Shown in pieces: positions 14,033 to 23,277 of a stretch of 64,000 nucleotides of DNA. The translations under genes and the position numbers were made by a program. The stretch's first letter is position 1. The number at the start of each line of letters is the position of its first letter. Under the pieces are notes generated by a model. That model made no database searches, was not told the origin of the DNA, and saw nothing but the letters and a program-made list of their open reading frames with translations. The DNA lies in the NCBI RefSeq assembly GCF_900112285.1, contig NZ_FOKZ01000006.1:1-64000 (forward strand), given 5' to 3'. This stretch comes from Polaromonas sp. OV174. Lineage in GTDB: Bacteria > Pseudomonadota > Gammaproteobacteria > Burkholderiales > Burkholderiaceae_C.

Positions 14033-17000
14033 ATGCATTTGCTCTCCACCCGCCCCGGCGGCCACGTAGAAGACGGTGGCCAGGGCGTGGTGCGCGTGGA
14101 ACAAACGCCGGGCGACATCGTGGTGCTCAGCGCCGCCGACACCACCTTGGCGCTGCTGGCCGATGCGGCCGGGCAACTGGGCAGTGACTTTCCCAGCGTG
14201 CGCCTGGCGAATCTGATGTGGCTGCGCCAGCCCGCATCGGCAGACATGTATGTGGACGACGTGCTGCAGCATGCACGCGTGGTGGTGATAGATCACCTCG
14301 GGGCAGCCAGTGACTGGGCTTATGTGGTGGAGCGGGTGCAAGACCTGGCCCGAGCGCGCGGCCAGTGGCTGGCCCTGTTTTCGGGCGACTCGGTGGAAGA
14401 TCTGCAGCTGCTGCTGCGCAGCACCGTCCCGCATGAAGATTGCCGCCAGCTCTGGCGTTGTCTGCGCGAAGGCGGCCAGGGCAACGCACGCATCTTCTTC
14501 GAGTTGATTGGCCACGCCGCCTTTGGCCTGGGCCCGCGCCCCGCGCCGCCTAGGGCCTTGCCACCCGCTATGGTCTACCAGCCGCAGGGGGCTAATGCAT
14601 GCCTGCCCTGGAAAGATGGCGCGCCGGTGGCGCTGCTGGTTTTTTACCGCGCCCACGTGCAGGCCGGCAACACGGCGGTGTTTGACGCCATGTTGGCCGC
14701 ACTCAGTGCCGCGGGCCTGAACACCGTGGCGGTGGCGGTGGACTCGCTGAAGACTCCCAGCAGTCTGGCGCTGCTGCAGTCGCTGGCCGCTGAGCATCAG
14801 GTGGGCGTGGTGCTCAACGCCACCAGCTTTGCGGTTACCGCGCTGGACGGTGCCGATGGCGACAGCGTGGCGGGCGCGCAGATGGCCCCGCTGGCCGGCG
14901 ACGCCCCGGTGCTGCAACTCATCACCGCCGGCTGCTCGCAAGAGCAGTGGCAGGCCGACCCGCATGGCCTGGCGCCGCGCGACCTGGCGATGCAGGTGGT
15001 GTTGCCCGAGGTGGATGGCCGCATAGGCACGCGTGCCATCAGCTTCAAGGGCCTGGCCTGGCGCGACGAACGCACGCAGGTGGACGTGGTGCGCTACCAG
15101 CCCGAACCCGAGCGCATGGCCTTTGTCGCCGAGCTGGCGCGCCGCTGGTGCGTGCTGCGTGACAAGCCCAACGCCGACAAACGCGTGGCGCTGATTCTGG
15201 CCAATTACCCCAACGACGATGCCCGCCTGGCCAACGGTGTGGGCCTGGATACACCGGCCTCTACCGTAGCCTTGCTGCGCGCCATGCAGGAGGCGGGCTA
15301 CGCTACCGGCGCCTTGCCCGAAGGTGGTGACGCACTGATTGCAGCGCTGGTGGCCGGTGTGACTAACAACCTGGACGCCAACAATGCCAGGCCCGCCGGC
15401 CAAAGCCTGGCCATGGCCGATTACCTGGAAGACTTCATGCGCCTGGATGCCGCCAGCCGCGATGCCGTGAATACCTTGTGGGGCCCGCCCGAGCAAGACC
15501 CCATGGTGCGCAGCGGCCGCTTCATGGTGTCGGGCCATCGCTATGGCCAGGTGTTTGTCGGCATCCAGCCGGCACGCGGGCGTGATCTGGATCTCGTCGC
15601 GACGTATCACGATGCTGACCTGGTGCCCACGCACAACTACCTGGCGTTTTACTTCTGGCTGCGCCGCAGCTTTGCGGTGGATGCGGTGGTGCATGTGGGC
15701 AAGCACGGCAACCTGGAATGGCTGCCCGGCAAAAGCGTGGCGCTGGGCGCGGCCTGCTGGCCAGATGCCATCCTGGGCCCCTTGCCGCATCTCTACCCCT
15801 TCATCGTCAACGACCCCGGCGAGGGCAGCCAGGCCAAGCGCCGCACGCAGGCGGTCATCATCGACCACCTGATGCCGGCCCTGACCCGTGCCGAAACCTA
15901 CGGCCCGCTGCAAAAGCTGGAGCGGCAGATGGACGAGTATTACGAGGCTCTGTCGCTGGACCCGCGGCGTGCGCAGCGCCTGCGCGAAGACATTCTGGAG
16001 CGCGTGCTCAGCGAAGGCCTGCATGCCGAGCTGGGCTTTGCCAAACCCGCCGACGATGCCGGGCGCAACGCGTTGCTGCAGCGGCTGGATGCCTACCTGT
16101 GCGAGATCAAGGAATCGCAGATCCGCGACGGCCTGCACATATTGGGCAGCTCGCCGCAAGGCCGCCAGCAGATAGATACGCTGGTGGCGCTGGCGCGCTT
16201 TCCCGGTGGCAAGGCCGCGGGCCAGGGCAGCTTGTTGGTGGCATTGGCGCAAGATTTGAAATTGGACGGTGTGGACGGCTTTAGCGCGCTGAGCCCCGAG
16301 TGGGCCGCGCCCTGGAAGGGCCCGTACCCCGCCGTGCTGCAACAACTGAGTACCGAAGCCTGGCGCCATGCTGGCCACACGCGGGAACGGCTGGAACTGC
16401 TGGCGCGGCAATTGGTGGCTGACCATGTGGTGGCCGACGAAACCTGGGATGCGGCAGCCTGGCCGCACACCGCACCGGTGTTGCAGCGCATGCGTGCTGT
16501 GCTGCGTCCGCGCCTGGACGCCTGCGGCCCGCAGGAAATTGCGCAGTGCCTGCGCGGCCTCGCAGGCCGCTTTGTACCGGCCGGCCCCAGCGGCGCACCC
16601 TCGCGTGGCCGGCCCGATGTGCTGCCCACGGGTCGCAACTTTTATTCGGTGGATACGCGCGCCGTGCCCACGCAGACCGCCTACGCCATGGGCGCGGCGG
16701 CGGCGGAGCGCGTGATCGAACGGCATCTGCAGGACCATGGCGAGATGCTGCGTTGCCTGGGCCTGTCGGTCTGGGGCACCAGCACCATGCGCACCGGTGG
16801 CGAGGACATTGCCCAGGCCTTTGCGCTGCTGGGTGTGCGGCCCAAGTGGGCCGATGGCAGCAGCCGGGTGGTGGACATTGAAGTGCTGCCCATGGCCATC
16901 AGAAACCGGCCCCGGGTGGATGTGACCCTGCGCGTGTCGGGTTTCTTTCGCGATGCCTTTCCCAATGTGATTGACCTGTTCGACACCGCGGTACGGGCCG

Positions 17001-17860
17001 TGGCCGCGATCAGCGAAGAGGACGAGCCCGACGACGTCAACCCCATACGCGCCCGGGTGCAGCGCGAAGCTGAGCAGGCGCAGGCCAAGGGATTGAGTGC
17101 GGAAGACGCTGAGCGCGAGGCCAGCTGGCGCGTGTTTGGCCCGCGCCCCGGTGGCTACGGCGCCGGGCTGCAAGAGCTCATGGCCAGTGGTCGCTGGAAC
17201 GACGGCGCCGACCTGGCCCAGGCCTATTTGCGCGCCGGTGCCTTTGCCTACGGCCAGGGCGAACATGGTGTGGCCGCGCGCGGCAGTTTTGAGCAGCGCC
17301 TGGCCGGTCTGGACGCCGTGCTGCACAACCAGGACAACCGCGAGCACGATGTGCTGGATTCGGACGACTACTACCAGTTCCAGGGCGGCATGGCGGTGGC
17401 GGTAGAACATTTGGCGGGCGCGCCAGCCGCGCTCTACCACGGCGACTTCAGTGTGCCCGGTGCGCCGCGCATACGCACTCTGGGTGAGGAAGTGGCGCGC
17501 GTGGTGCGTTCGCGCGCCGTCAACCCCAAGTGGCTGGAGGGCGTGCGCCGCCACGGGTACAAGGGCGCGTTCGAGATGGCGGCCACGGTGGACTACCTGT
17601 TTGCGTTTGACGCCACCACCGGCGTGGTGGGCGACCACCAGTACGCGCTGGTGGCCGAGGCCTATCTGCACGATGACACCAACCGCGCATTCCTGCAGCA
17701 GCACAACCCGCTGGCCTTGCGCAGCATTGGCGAACGCCTGCTCGAAGCCATGCAGCGTGGTCTGTGGGAGTCACCGGGCGATCAGCGCGAACGCATCGAA
17801 GACCATTTGCTGGCGCTGGAGCGCCGACTCGAAGAACACGGAGAAGGACCCCTGGCATGA
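14033..17860 (+). CDS. cobN: Cobaltochelatase large subunit CobN
   Basis: A 1275-residue protein, normal for CobN, the large corrin-binding subunit of the ATP-dependent cobaltochelatase. Recognisable conserved blocks are KHGNLEWLPGKSVAL, LGPLPHLYPFIVNDPGEGSQ, RRTQAVIIDHLMP near the middle, and GRNFYSVDTRAVPT, WGTSTMRTGGEDIAQ and DDYYQFQGGMAVAV toward the C-terminus. It inserts cobalt into hydrogenobyrinic acid a,c-diamide. Its stop overlaps the start of the AAA+ subunit gene (ATGA). The antisense strand of this gene is open for more than 4 kb, a composition effect. Confidence 0.95.
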   Translation: MHLLSTRPGGHVEDGGQGVVRVEQTPGDIVVLSAADTTLALLADAAGQLGSDFPSVRLANLMWLRQPASADMYVDDVLQHARVVVIDHLGAASDWAYVVERVQDLARARGQWLALFSGDSVEDLQLLLRSTVPHEDCRQLWRCLREGGQGNARIFFELIGHAAFGLGPRPAPPRALPPAMVYQPQGANACLPWKDGAPVALLVFYRAHVQAGNTAVFDAMLAALSAAGLNTVAVAVDSLKTPSSLALLQSLAAEHQVGVVLNATSFAVTALDGADGDSVAGAQMAPLAGDAPVLQLITAGCSQEQWQADPHGLAPRDLAMQVVLPEVDGRIGTRAISFKGLAWRDERTQVDVVRYQPEPERMAFVAELARRWCVLRDKPNADKRVALILANYPNDDARLANGVGLDTPASTVALLRAMQEAGYATGALPEGGDALIAALVAGVTNNLDANNARPAGQSLAMADYLEDFMRLDAASRDAVNTLWGPPEQDPMVRSGRFMVSGHRYGQVFVGIQPARGRDLDLVATYHDADLVPTHNYLAFYFWLRRSFAVDAVVHVGKHGNLEWLPGKSVALGAACWPDAILGPLPHLYPFIVNDPGEGSQAKRRTQAVIIDHLMPALTRAETYGPLQKLERQMDEYYEALSLDPRRAQRLREDILERVLSEGLHAELGFAKPADDAGRNALLQRLDAYLCEIKESQIRDGLHILGSSPQGRQQIDTLVALARFPGGKAAGQGSLLVALAQDLKLDGVDGFSALSPEWAAPWKGPYPAVLQQLSTEAWRHAGHTRERLELLARQLVADHVVADETWDAAAWPHTAPVLQRMRAVLRPRLDACGPQEIAQCLRGLAGRFVPAGPSGAPSRGRPDVLPTGRNFYSVDTRAVPTQTAYAMGAAAAERVIERHLQDHGEMLRCLGLSVWGTSTMRTGGEDIAQAFALLGVRPKWADGSSRVVDIEVLPMAIRNRPRVDVTLRVSGFFRDAFPNVIDLFDTAVRAVAAISEEDEPDDVNPIRARVQREAEQAQAKGLSAEDAEREASWRVFGPRPGGYGAGLQELMASGRWNDGADLAQAYLRAGAFAYGQGEHGVAARGSFEQRLAGLDAVLHNQDNREHDVLDSDDYYQFQGGMAVAVEHLAGAPAALYHGDFSVPGAPRIRTLGEEVARVVRSRAVNPKWLEGVRRHGYKGAFEMAATVDYLFAFDATTGVVGDHQYALVAEAYLHDDTNRAFLQQHNPLALRSIGERLLEAMQRGLWESPGDQRERIEDHLLALERRLEEHGEGPLA

Positions 17861-18930
17861 GTAATCCTGAACTGAACATTTCCATGGAGCCCGCCACCCG
17901 CGCGGCCTTTCCCTTCACCGCGCTGGTCGGCCAGCCCGCTTTGCAGCGCGCCTTGCAGCTGGCGGCCATAGACCCCGGCATTGGCGGTGTGCTGATCAGC
18001 GGCCCACGCGGCACGGCCAAGTCCACGGCGGCCCGTGCGCTGGCCGCGCTGCTGCCCGGCGCGCCCTTTGTCACCTTGCCGCTGGCCGCCAGCCTGGAGC
18101 AACTGGTGGGTACGCTGAACGTGGAAGACGTGCTGCGCGACGGCCAGGTGCGCCTGGCGCCCGGCCTGGTGGCGCGGGCCCACAAGGGTGTGCTCTATGT
18201 GGACGAGGTCAACCTGCTGCCCGATGCGCTGGTGGATGCCTTGCTGGACGTGGCCGCCAGTGGCGTGAATACGGTGGAGCGCGATGGCATCTCGCAGCAG
18301 CATGCCGCGCGCTTTGTGCTGGTGGGCACCATGAACCCGGAGGAGGGCGAGCTGCGCCCGCAGCTGCTGGACCGCTTCGGCCTCTCGCTGGTGCTGGCCA
18401 ATCCGGTGGATGCCCAGCAGCGCACAGACATCCTGCGCGCACGCCTGGGCTTTGACGAAAACCCCGCCGCCCTGGGTGAACAGCATGCCCAGGCACAAGG
18501 CGCGCTGAGTGCCGCACTGGTGGCGGCTCGCGCCGCCTTGCCACGCCTGAGCTGGTCTGACGCGGTGCTGCACCATGCTGCAGTCTGCGCGATGGCGGCG
18601 GGTGTGGACGGCATGCGTGCCGACCTGGTGATGCTGCGCGCCGCACGTGCGCTGGCGGCGCTGGAAGGGCGCAGCGAAGTGACCGTGGACGATGTGGATG
18701 CCGTGGCCGAACTGGCGCTGGCGCACCGCCGGCCTGAGGGCGGCGCGGCGCAGCCACCGGGCAAGGCCAGCGCATCGCAGCCCAGGCAAAATCCCGAGCG
18801 CTTGCAAGACCAGCCGTCTGCCGCCTCTGCGCCGCCCGTTCCTCAAGGCGACTGGGGCGCGCTGCCCGCCCAGCCCGAAGGGACGACCAAGGTCCAGCGA
18901 ATAGCAGGGTGGCCGCCAAAAAAAGCCTAG
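17857..18930 (+). CDS. ChlI/BchI-like AAA+ ATPase subunit of the metal chelatase
   Basis: A 357-residue AAA+ ATPase with Walker A GPRGTAKST, the helix-2 insert region PLAASLEQLVGTLNVE, Walker B GVLYVDEVNLLPD and TMNPEEGELRPQLLDRFGL, all typical for the I subunit of magnesium/cobalt chelatases. It lies between cobN and a VWA-domain gene, so it most likely powers CobN in place of CobS. The C-terminal about 60 residues are a Pro/Ala/Gln-rich low-complexity tail that resembles the linker of fused I-D proteins. The start overlaps the cobN stop by 4 bp. Confidence 0.9.
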   Translation: MSNPELNISMEPATRAAFPFTALVGQPALQRALQLAAIDPGIGGVLISGPRGTAKSTAARALAALLPGAPFVTLPLAASLEQLVGTLNVEDVLRDGQVRLAPGLVARAHKGVLYVDEVNLLPDALVDALLDVAASGVNTVERDGISQQHAARFVLVGTMNPEEGELRPQLLDRFGLSLVLANPVDAQQRTDILRARLGFDENPAALGEQHAQAQGALSAALVAARAALPRLSWSDAVLHHAAVCAMAAGVDGMRADLVMLRAARALAALEGRSEVTVDDVDAVAELALAHRRPEGGAAQPPGKASASQPRQNPERLQDQPSAASAPPVPQGDWGALPAQPEGTTKVQRIAGWPPKKA

Positions 18931-19610
18931 GCCACCCCGGCGGCCGCCCGCGCAACGGGCCCGGCAGCTGGCGGTGGCCTCCACCCCAACGCATCCCTTC
19001 ATCAGGTGCCGCAGCGCGCGCCCACAGTGCGCCGCAGCGCGGCGCAGCCATTGCCTGGCAGCCCACGGTGCTGGCCAAGGGGCCCGCGCCGCTGCAGCGC
19101 GAGCACCTGCGCCGCCAGCCGGTGACGCTGCGCGCCAGCCGGCTGCATTGCATCGTGCTCGACACCTCGGGCTCCATGCGCCAGCGCGGTCGCCTGGCCC
19201 TGGCCAAGGGCCATGCGGCCTTGATGATTGAGCAGGCAGCGCGCCTGGGCGACGATGTGGCGCTGTTGTGCTTTGGCGGGCAGGGCGTGGAGTTGCTGCT
19301 GCCACCGGGCCGCGCCCGCGCCGCCGCCAGCCAGCGCCTGCGCCCGGTGGGCGGTGGCGGTGGCACGCCGCTGGCCGAGGCACTGGCCCAGGCCGATCGT
19401 CTGCTGCAGCGCAGCTTGCGCAAGAGTGGCCCCACCGAGTGCTGGCTGTGGCTGCTGACCGATGGCCGTACCTTGGAGCAGCCGCAGGCGCCGCAGGCCG
19501 CGCAGCACCTGGTGATCGTGGACTTTGACGATCCGCACAAGACCCTGGGCCGCTGTGCCGCCTGGGCCTCCCGCTGGGGCGCGGAGCACCGCCTGGCGCT
19601 TGCGTCATGA
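18909..19610 (+). CDS. ChlD/CobT-like VWA-domain subunit of the metal chelatase
   Basis: A 233-residue protein starting at GTG 18909, 22 bp inside the ATPase gene. After a basic low-complexity start of about 70 residues comes a von Willebrand factor A domain with the MIDAS motif VLDTSGSMRQRG, followed by GGGGGTPLAEAL and LTDGRT. This matches the D-subunit integrin-like domain without an N-terminal AAA module. Together with the preceding ATPase it would form the ATP-driven I-D complex acting on CobN. The start codon is uncertain because of the poor ribosome binding site. Confidence 0.82.
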   Translation: MAAKKSLGHPGGRPRNGPGSWRWPPPQRIPSSGAAARAHSAPQRGAAIAWQPTVLAKGPAPLQREHLRRQPVTLRASRLHCIVLDTSGSMRQRGRLALAKGHAALMIEQAARLGDDVALLCFGGQGVELLLPPGRARAAASQRLRPVGGGGGTPLAEALAQADRLLQRSLRKSGPTECWLWLLTDGRTLEQPQAPQAAQHLVIVDFDDPHKTLGRCAAWASRWGAEHRLALAS

Positions 19611-19640
19611 CTTGTTAACCCTAGAACGAACTCCCTACCG

Positions 19641-20036
19641 ATGTCCGATACCGAAATCATTGTCTGCACCACCTGCCGCCCACCGGGCGCATCGCGCGAG
19701 CTGCCGGCCGAAGGCCTGGCCTTGTTCGAAGCGGTGCAGGAAGCGCTGCTGGTGTGCGAGCTGGACACCGGGCAGCACAAGGGCCTGCAACTGCGCGGCC
19801 TGGCCTGCATGAGCGGCTGCTCCCGCGCCTGCACAGTGACGCTGCAAGCCCAGGGCAAATTCAGCTACTACTTTGGCGACCTGCTTCCCAACGCCGAGAC
19901 CGCAGCCCAGGTGATTGCCTGCGCGCAGCTGCACAAGCAGAGCGCCGACGGCAACCTGGCCCGCAACGCACGGCCCGAGCGCCTGCGCAGCGGCATCCTG
20001 GCGCGATTGCCCCCTACAGGCCTGGGCGCGACATGA
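19641..20036 (+). CDS. DUF1636 metal-binding protein of the cobalamin locus
   Basis: A 131-residue protein opening MSDTEIIVCTTCRPPG. Cysteines in CTTC and LACMSGCSRAC suggest a thioredoxin-like 2Fe-2S or other metal site, the pattern of the DUF1636 family. That family is regularly found beside cobW and cobN. Function is unknown; metal handling for the chelatase or electron supply are the obvious options. It sits between the chelatase D-like subunit and the cobalt transporter genes. Confidence 0.75.
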   Translation: MSDTEIIVCTTCRPPGASRELPAEGLALFEAVQEALLVCELDTGQHKGLQLRGLACMSGCSRACTVTLQAQGKFSYYFGDLLPNAETAAQVIACAQLHKQSADGNLARNARPERLRSGILARLPPTGLGAT

Positions 20037-20089
20037 GCCGCCTGATCCATTTCGTTTGTTTTTCATCCACCAACCCCAAGGAGATTGCT

Positions 20090-20281
20090 ATGACTGCACC
20101 GACAACCCTGACCCACAGCCCATCTGATACCCAAAATCCCGGCCTGGCCCTTTTGCGCCCGCTCCTGGGCGCCGCCGCATTGGGCCTGGTCGTGCTGTAT
20201 GGCGTGGCCTTTGCCGAGAGCCCGCTGGCGCACAACGCGGCGCATGACGTGCGCCACGTGACCGTCAAACCCTGCCACTGA
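20090..20281 (+). CDS. cbtB: Cobalt transporter subunit CbtB
   Basis: A 63-residue protein with a single membrane span (LLGAAALGLVVLYGVAFA) and a His-containing C-terminus (HNAAHDVRHVTVKPCH), the standard CbtB form. The start at 20090 has AAGGAG at optimal distance. CbtA follows 28 bp downstream. CbtAB is a predicted cobalt uptake system that is typically under B12 control. No separate riboswitch is seen in front of it here. Confidence 0.88.
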   Translation: MTAPTTLTHSPSDTQNPGLALLRPLLGAAALGLVVLYGVAFAESPLAHNAAHDVRHVTVKPCH

Positions 20282-20309
20282 TCGCTGCGCACTTCACAAG
20301 GAGATTGCC

Positions 20310-21140
20310 ATGATTTTTCAACGATTGATTTGGGCCGCTTTGGCGGCTGCCTTGTTGGTGGGAAGTGTGCAGTCGGGCGTGCAGCAGTTGCAGGCCGTGC
20401 CCATCATCCTGGCCGCAGAGGTGTTTGAGGGGCAGAAAGTGGAAACGCCCAAGCCCGCTGCCGCTCCCGCGATGGCCACTGCCCATACGCATGCCGATGC
20501 GGCTGCGCATACCCATGCAGACGAGGCCGCCGAAGAATGGGCCCCGGCCGACGGCGTGGAGCGTGCGTTCTGGACCTGGGCGGCCAATGTCCTGCATGCT
20601 TTCAGCATGGCGCTGCTGGTGTTTGTGGTGATGGGCTTTTGCCTCATGCGCGGCAGCAGCCTGCGCTCCCTGCCGCTGGCCGCTTGGGTGGCCGCAGCGG
20701 GCTGGTTGACCTTTCATTTCTGGCCTTCGCTGGGCTTGCATGCGGAAATTCCCGGCATGGATGCCGCCCGCCTGGGCTCGCGCCAGGGCTGGTGGGTGCT
20801 GGCGGCCGCTAGTGCGGCACTGGCCTGCGTGTCGCTGGCCATGCTGCGCAGCCCCTTGCGTTGGGCGGCAGCGGCTGCCTGGCTGGCATTGCCCTTTGTC
20901 GTGGGCGCACCCCATCTCACGGCCGACCCCCTGGCCGGTTTCAGCGGTGAGGCCCAGGCGACTCTGCGCCACCTGGGTACGCAATTCATCTGGGCAACCA
21001 CCTGGGTGTCCCTGTCGTTTTGGGTGAGCATGGCTCTGGCGGGCGGATTGGCCTTTCAGCGCTGGGTGCGCCCGGCCTTGCTGGCGGTGCTGCAGCGTGC
21101 GGACCTGCCTGCCGCGGGCGCTGTGCAGGCCACGCAGTGA
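20310..21140 (+). CDS. cbtA: Cobalt transporter subunit CbtA
   Basis: A 276-residue membrane protein with one N-terminal span (MIFQRLIWAALAAALLVGS), a His-rich loop (AHTHADAAAHTHADEAAEEW, about residues 58-77) likely to bind Co(II), and several further spans. AAGGAG precedes the ATG. It is the partner of CbtB just upstream. The stop overlaps the GTG start of bluB by 4 bp, which ties cobalt import to dimethylbenzimidazole synthesis. Confidence 0.88.
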   Translation: MIFQRLIWAALAAALLVGSVQSGVQQLQAVPIILAAEVFEGQKVETPKPAAAPAMATAHTHADAAAHTHADEAAEEWAPADGVERAFWTWAANVLHAFSMALLVFVVMGFCLMRGSSLRSLPLAAWVAAAGWLTFHFWPSLGLHAEIPGMDAARLGSRQGWWVLAAASAALACVSLAMLRSPLRWAAAAAWLALPFVVGAPHLTADPLAGFSGEAQATLRHLGTQFIWATTWVSLSFWVSMALAGGLAFQRWVRPALLAVLQRADLPAAGAVQATQ

Positions 21141-21868
21141 GTGATGTGTCCGGCGTTGTTTCCAGCGACGGGGCCGGTCCGGTTGATCCGGCCGCGGCCG
21201 CTCACGCCTTTAGCGCCGCTGAACGGCAGTCGGTGTACCGCGCGATTTTTGAGCGGCGCGACATGCGGCATTTTTGTGGCGGCGAGGTCGCGCCCGAGTT
21301 GATGCGGCGCTTGCTGACGGCCGCCCACCATGCGCCCAGCGTCGGTTTCATGCAACCCTGGCGCTTTGTGCGTATCGCGCAGCCGTCTTTGCGCCGGCAG
21401 TTGCATGCGCTGGTAGAGGTCGAACGCGTGCAGACGGCACGGGCGCTGGGGGAGCGCGAGGACGCCTTCATGCGGCTCAAGGTCGAGGGGCTGCTGAGTG
21501 CGGCGGAAGTCTGGGTCGTGGCCCTGGCCGAGGGCCGTGAAAAGCATGTGTTTGGCCGCCGCACCATGCCGCAGATGGATCTGGCTTCCACCGCCTGTGC
21601 GATCCAGAACCTCTGGCTGGCGGCCCGCGCCGAAGGCCTGGGCATGGGTTGGGTCTCGCTGTTTGATCCGGCCGCCGTCAGCGCCTTGCTGCACATGCCG
21701 CCAGGCGCCGAGCCGGTGGCCTTGCTGTGCCTGGGGCCGGTGAGCGACTTTTATGAGCAGCCCATGCTGCAGCAGCAACGCTGGGCCAGCCGCTGCGCGC
21801 TGGACGAGCTGATTTATGAAGATGGCTGGGGTCAGCCCATGGCCGCGGCCTTAGCCGGGAAGCCGTGA
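21137..21868 (+). CDS. bluB: 5,6-dimethylbenzimidazole synthase BluB
   Basis: A 243-residue nitroreductase-fold flavoprotein that converts reduced FMN and oxygen into 5,6-dimethylbenzimidazole, the lower ligand of cobalamin. Motifs are RRDMRHFCGGEVAPELM, HHAPSVGFMQPWRFV and GLGMGWVSLFDP, typical of BluB. The GTG start at 21137 overlaps the cbtA stop. The enzyme requires oxygen, which supports an aerobic cobalamin route. Confidence 0.92.
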   Translation: MSDVSGVVSSDGAGPVDPAAAAHAFSAAERQSVYRAIFERRDMRHFCGGEVAPELMRRLLTAAHHAPSVGFMQPWRFVRIAQPSLRRQLHALVEVERVQTARALGEREDAFMRLKVEGLLSAAEVWVVALAEGREKHVFGRRTMPQMDLASTACAIQNLWLAARAEGLGMGWVSLFDPAAVSALLHMPPGAEPVALLCLGPVSDFYEQPMLQQQRWASRCALDELIYEDGWGQPMAAALAGKP

Positions 21869-21927
21869 GCAGCCATGCGGATCAGCCAACTCGGCGAACT
21901 GGGCCGCGCCTGCCCAGGAAACCATTC

Positions 21928-21992
21928 GAATAGCATAAAAAGTGCTTCTGGCCCTTGTTGTATATGCGCTGTCAGCTACTGTATTTGTAGCG
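21928..21992 (-). repeat. Dispersed repeat family 1, intergenic copy before the GltS-like gene
   Basis: On the minus strand GCTAC...AGTAGCTGACAGCGC...AAGGGCC...GC...TTTTTATGC follows the family pattern. It occupies part of the 206-bp gap between bluB and the GltS-family gene, the only large gap inside the cob operon. Confidence 0.65.
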
Positions 21993-22074
21993 TTGCAGGT
22001 GTTTCCCAAGCTTGGCATTCCTGCGCCGCGCCGTAGCGCGGACTGACAGTACATTCGATGGTGGAGGTTTGCCT

Positions 22075-23277
22075 ATGATTGTTTTGGAATTGAATAGCGC
22101 CTGGACGCTGGTGGCTGCCTTGGCCACCATCATGTTGGGCCAGGGTGTCAACCGGGTCTGGCCTGTGCTGGAGCGGGCCAGCATCCCGCCGGCGGTGTCG
22201 GCGGGCCTGCTGCTGTCGGTGCTGCTGGCGCTGCTCCGCATCGCCGGTGTGCTGGACCTGCGCCTGGACACGGCGCCGCGCGATGTGCTGCTGCTGGTGT
22301 TTTTTGCCTCGCTGGGCTTTGGCGCGCACCTGGGGCGGCTGGCTACCGCCGGCACCGGCGCGCTGGTGATCTGCCTGGCCGTCGCCCTGGTGGCGCTGGG
22401 CCAGAATCTGGCCGGCATGGCCCTGGCTTACTTGTTTGGTGAGCCCACCGTGCTGGGCTTGTTTGTGGGCAGCGCCGCCTACCTGGGCGGCCACGGCACG
22501 GCCACGGCCTGGGCCGGCGCGCCGCAGGTGGAAGGGCTCAAGGGCGCCCTGGAGGTTGGCCTGGGCAGTGCCACGCTGGGCCTGGTGCTGGGCGCGCTGA
22601 TTGCCGGTCCGGTGGCATCCTGGCTGATGCGGCGCGAGCACAGCGGGGCCGTGGTGGGCCAGGCGCAACAGGAACAAGCGCCGCCGACACGGCCGCGCGA
22701 GTCGCCGTTTTCCTCGGACCGCTGGCTGTTTCCTCTGCTGTGCCTGGTGGCCTGCATGGCCGTGGGGCCGCTGCTGCGCGACCTGGTGGCCGCCAAGGCG
22801 GGCCTGCATGTGCCGCTGTTTCTGACCGTGCTGCTGGCGGCTGTGCTGCTGACCAATGCGGCCGATGCGCTGCGCAAGCCCTTTGACACCGAGGCGACCG
22901 ACCTGGTGGGCACGCTGGCGCTGCGCGTCTTCTTGGCGATTGCCATGCTGTCGCTCGACTGGGTGGCGCTGGCGGCCAAACTGCCGCTGCTGCTCACCGG
23001 GGCGCTGGTTCAGGTGCTGGTCACAGTGGCGGTGGGCCTGCTGGTGGTCTACACCTTGTTTGGCCGCGGCCGTGAAGGGGCTGCGGCCTGCGGCGGTTTC
23101 ATCGGTTTCAGCATGGGCGCCATGCCCGTGGGGCTGGCGGTGATGCGCCGCCTGAACACCCAGTTTGGCGACACGCCGCGCGCGCTGCTGGCGATCACGC
23201 TGGCGGCGTCGCTGTTCACCGACACGGCCAACGCGCTGATTCTCACTGCGCTGCTGCGCTGGTCCGGCGGATATTGA
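22075..23277 (+). CDS. GltS-family sodium/glutamate-type symporter
   Basis: A 400-residue protein with about ten membrane spans and two-fold symmetry typical of GltS: FASLGFGAHLGRLATAGTG and YLGGHGTATAWAGA in the first half, and GGFIGFSMGAMPVGLAVM and ASLFTDTANALILTALL in the second. The start at 22075 has GGTGGAGG upstream. It lies between bluB and cbiB and its stop overlaps the cbiB TTG start, so it is co-translated with cobalamin genes. The true substrate is unknown; glutamate is only the family precedent. Confidence 0.85.
   Translation: MIVLELNSAWTLVAALATIMLGQGVNRVWPVLERASIPPAVSAGLLLSVLLALLRIAGVLDLRLDTAPRDVLLLVFFASLGFGAHLGRLATAGTGALVICLAVALVALGQNLAGMALAYLFGEPTVLGLFVGSAAYLGGHGTATAWAGAPQVEGLKGALEVGLGSATLGLVLGALIAGPVASWLMRREHSGAVVGQAQQEQAPPTRPRESPFSSDRWLFPLLCLVACMAVGPLLRDLVAAKAGLHVPLFLTVLLAAVLLTNAADALRKPFDTEATDLVGTLALRVFLAIAMLSLDWVALAAKLPLLLTGALVQVLVTVAVGLLVVYTLFGRGREGAAACGGFIGFSMGAMPVGLAVMRRLNTQFGDTPRALLAITLAASLFTDTANALILTALLRWSGGY

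Noticed and set aside
13568..17704. A 1378-codon open frame antisense to cobN
   Set aside because: It is the mirror of a high-GC gene with strong third-position bias, has no recognisable domain, and the sense strand is a clear full-length CobN.
20037..20089. A second cobalamin riboswitch in front of cbtB
   Set aside because: Only 53 bp are available and none of the conserved elements (GCCACTG, B12 box) is present.
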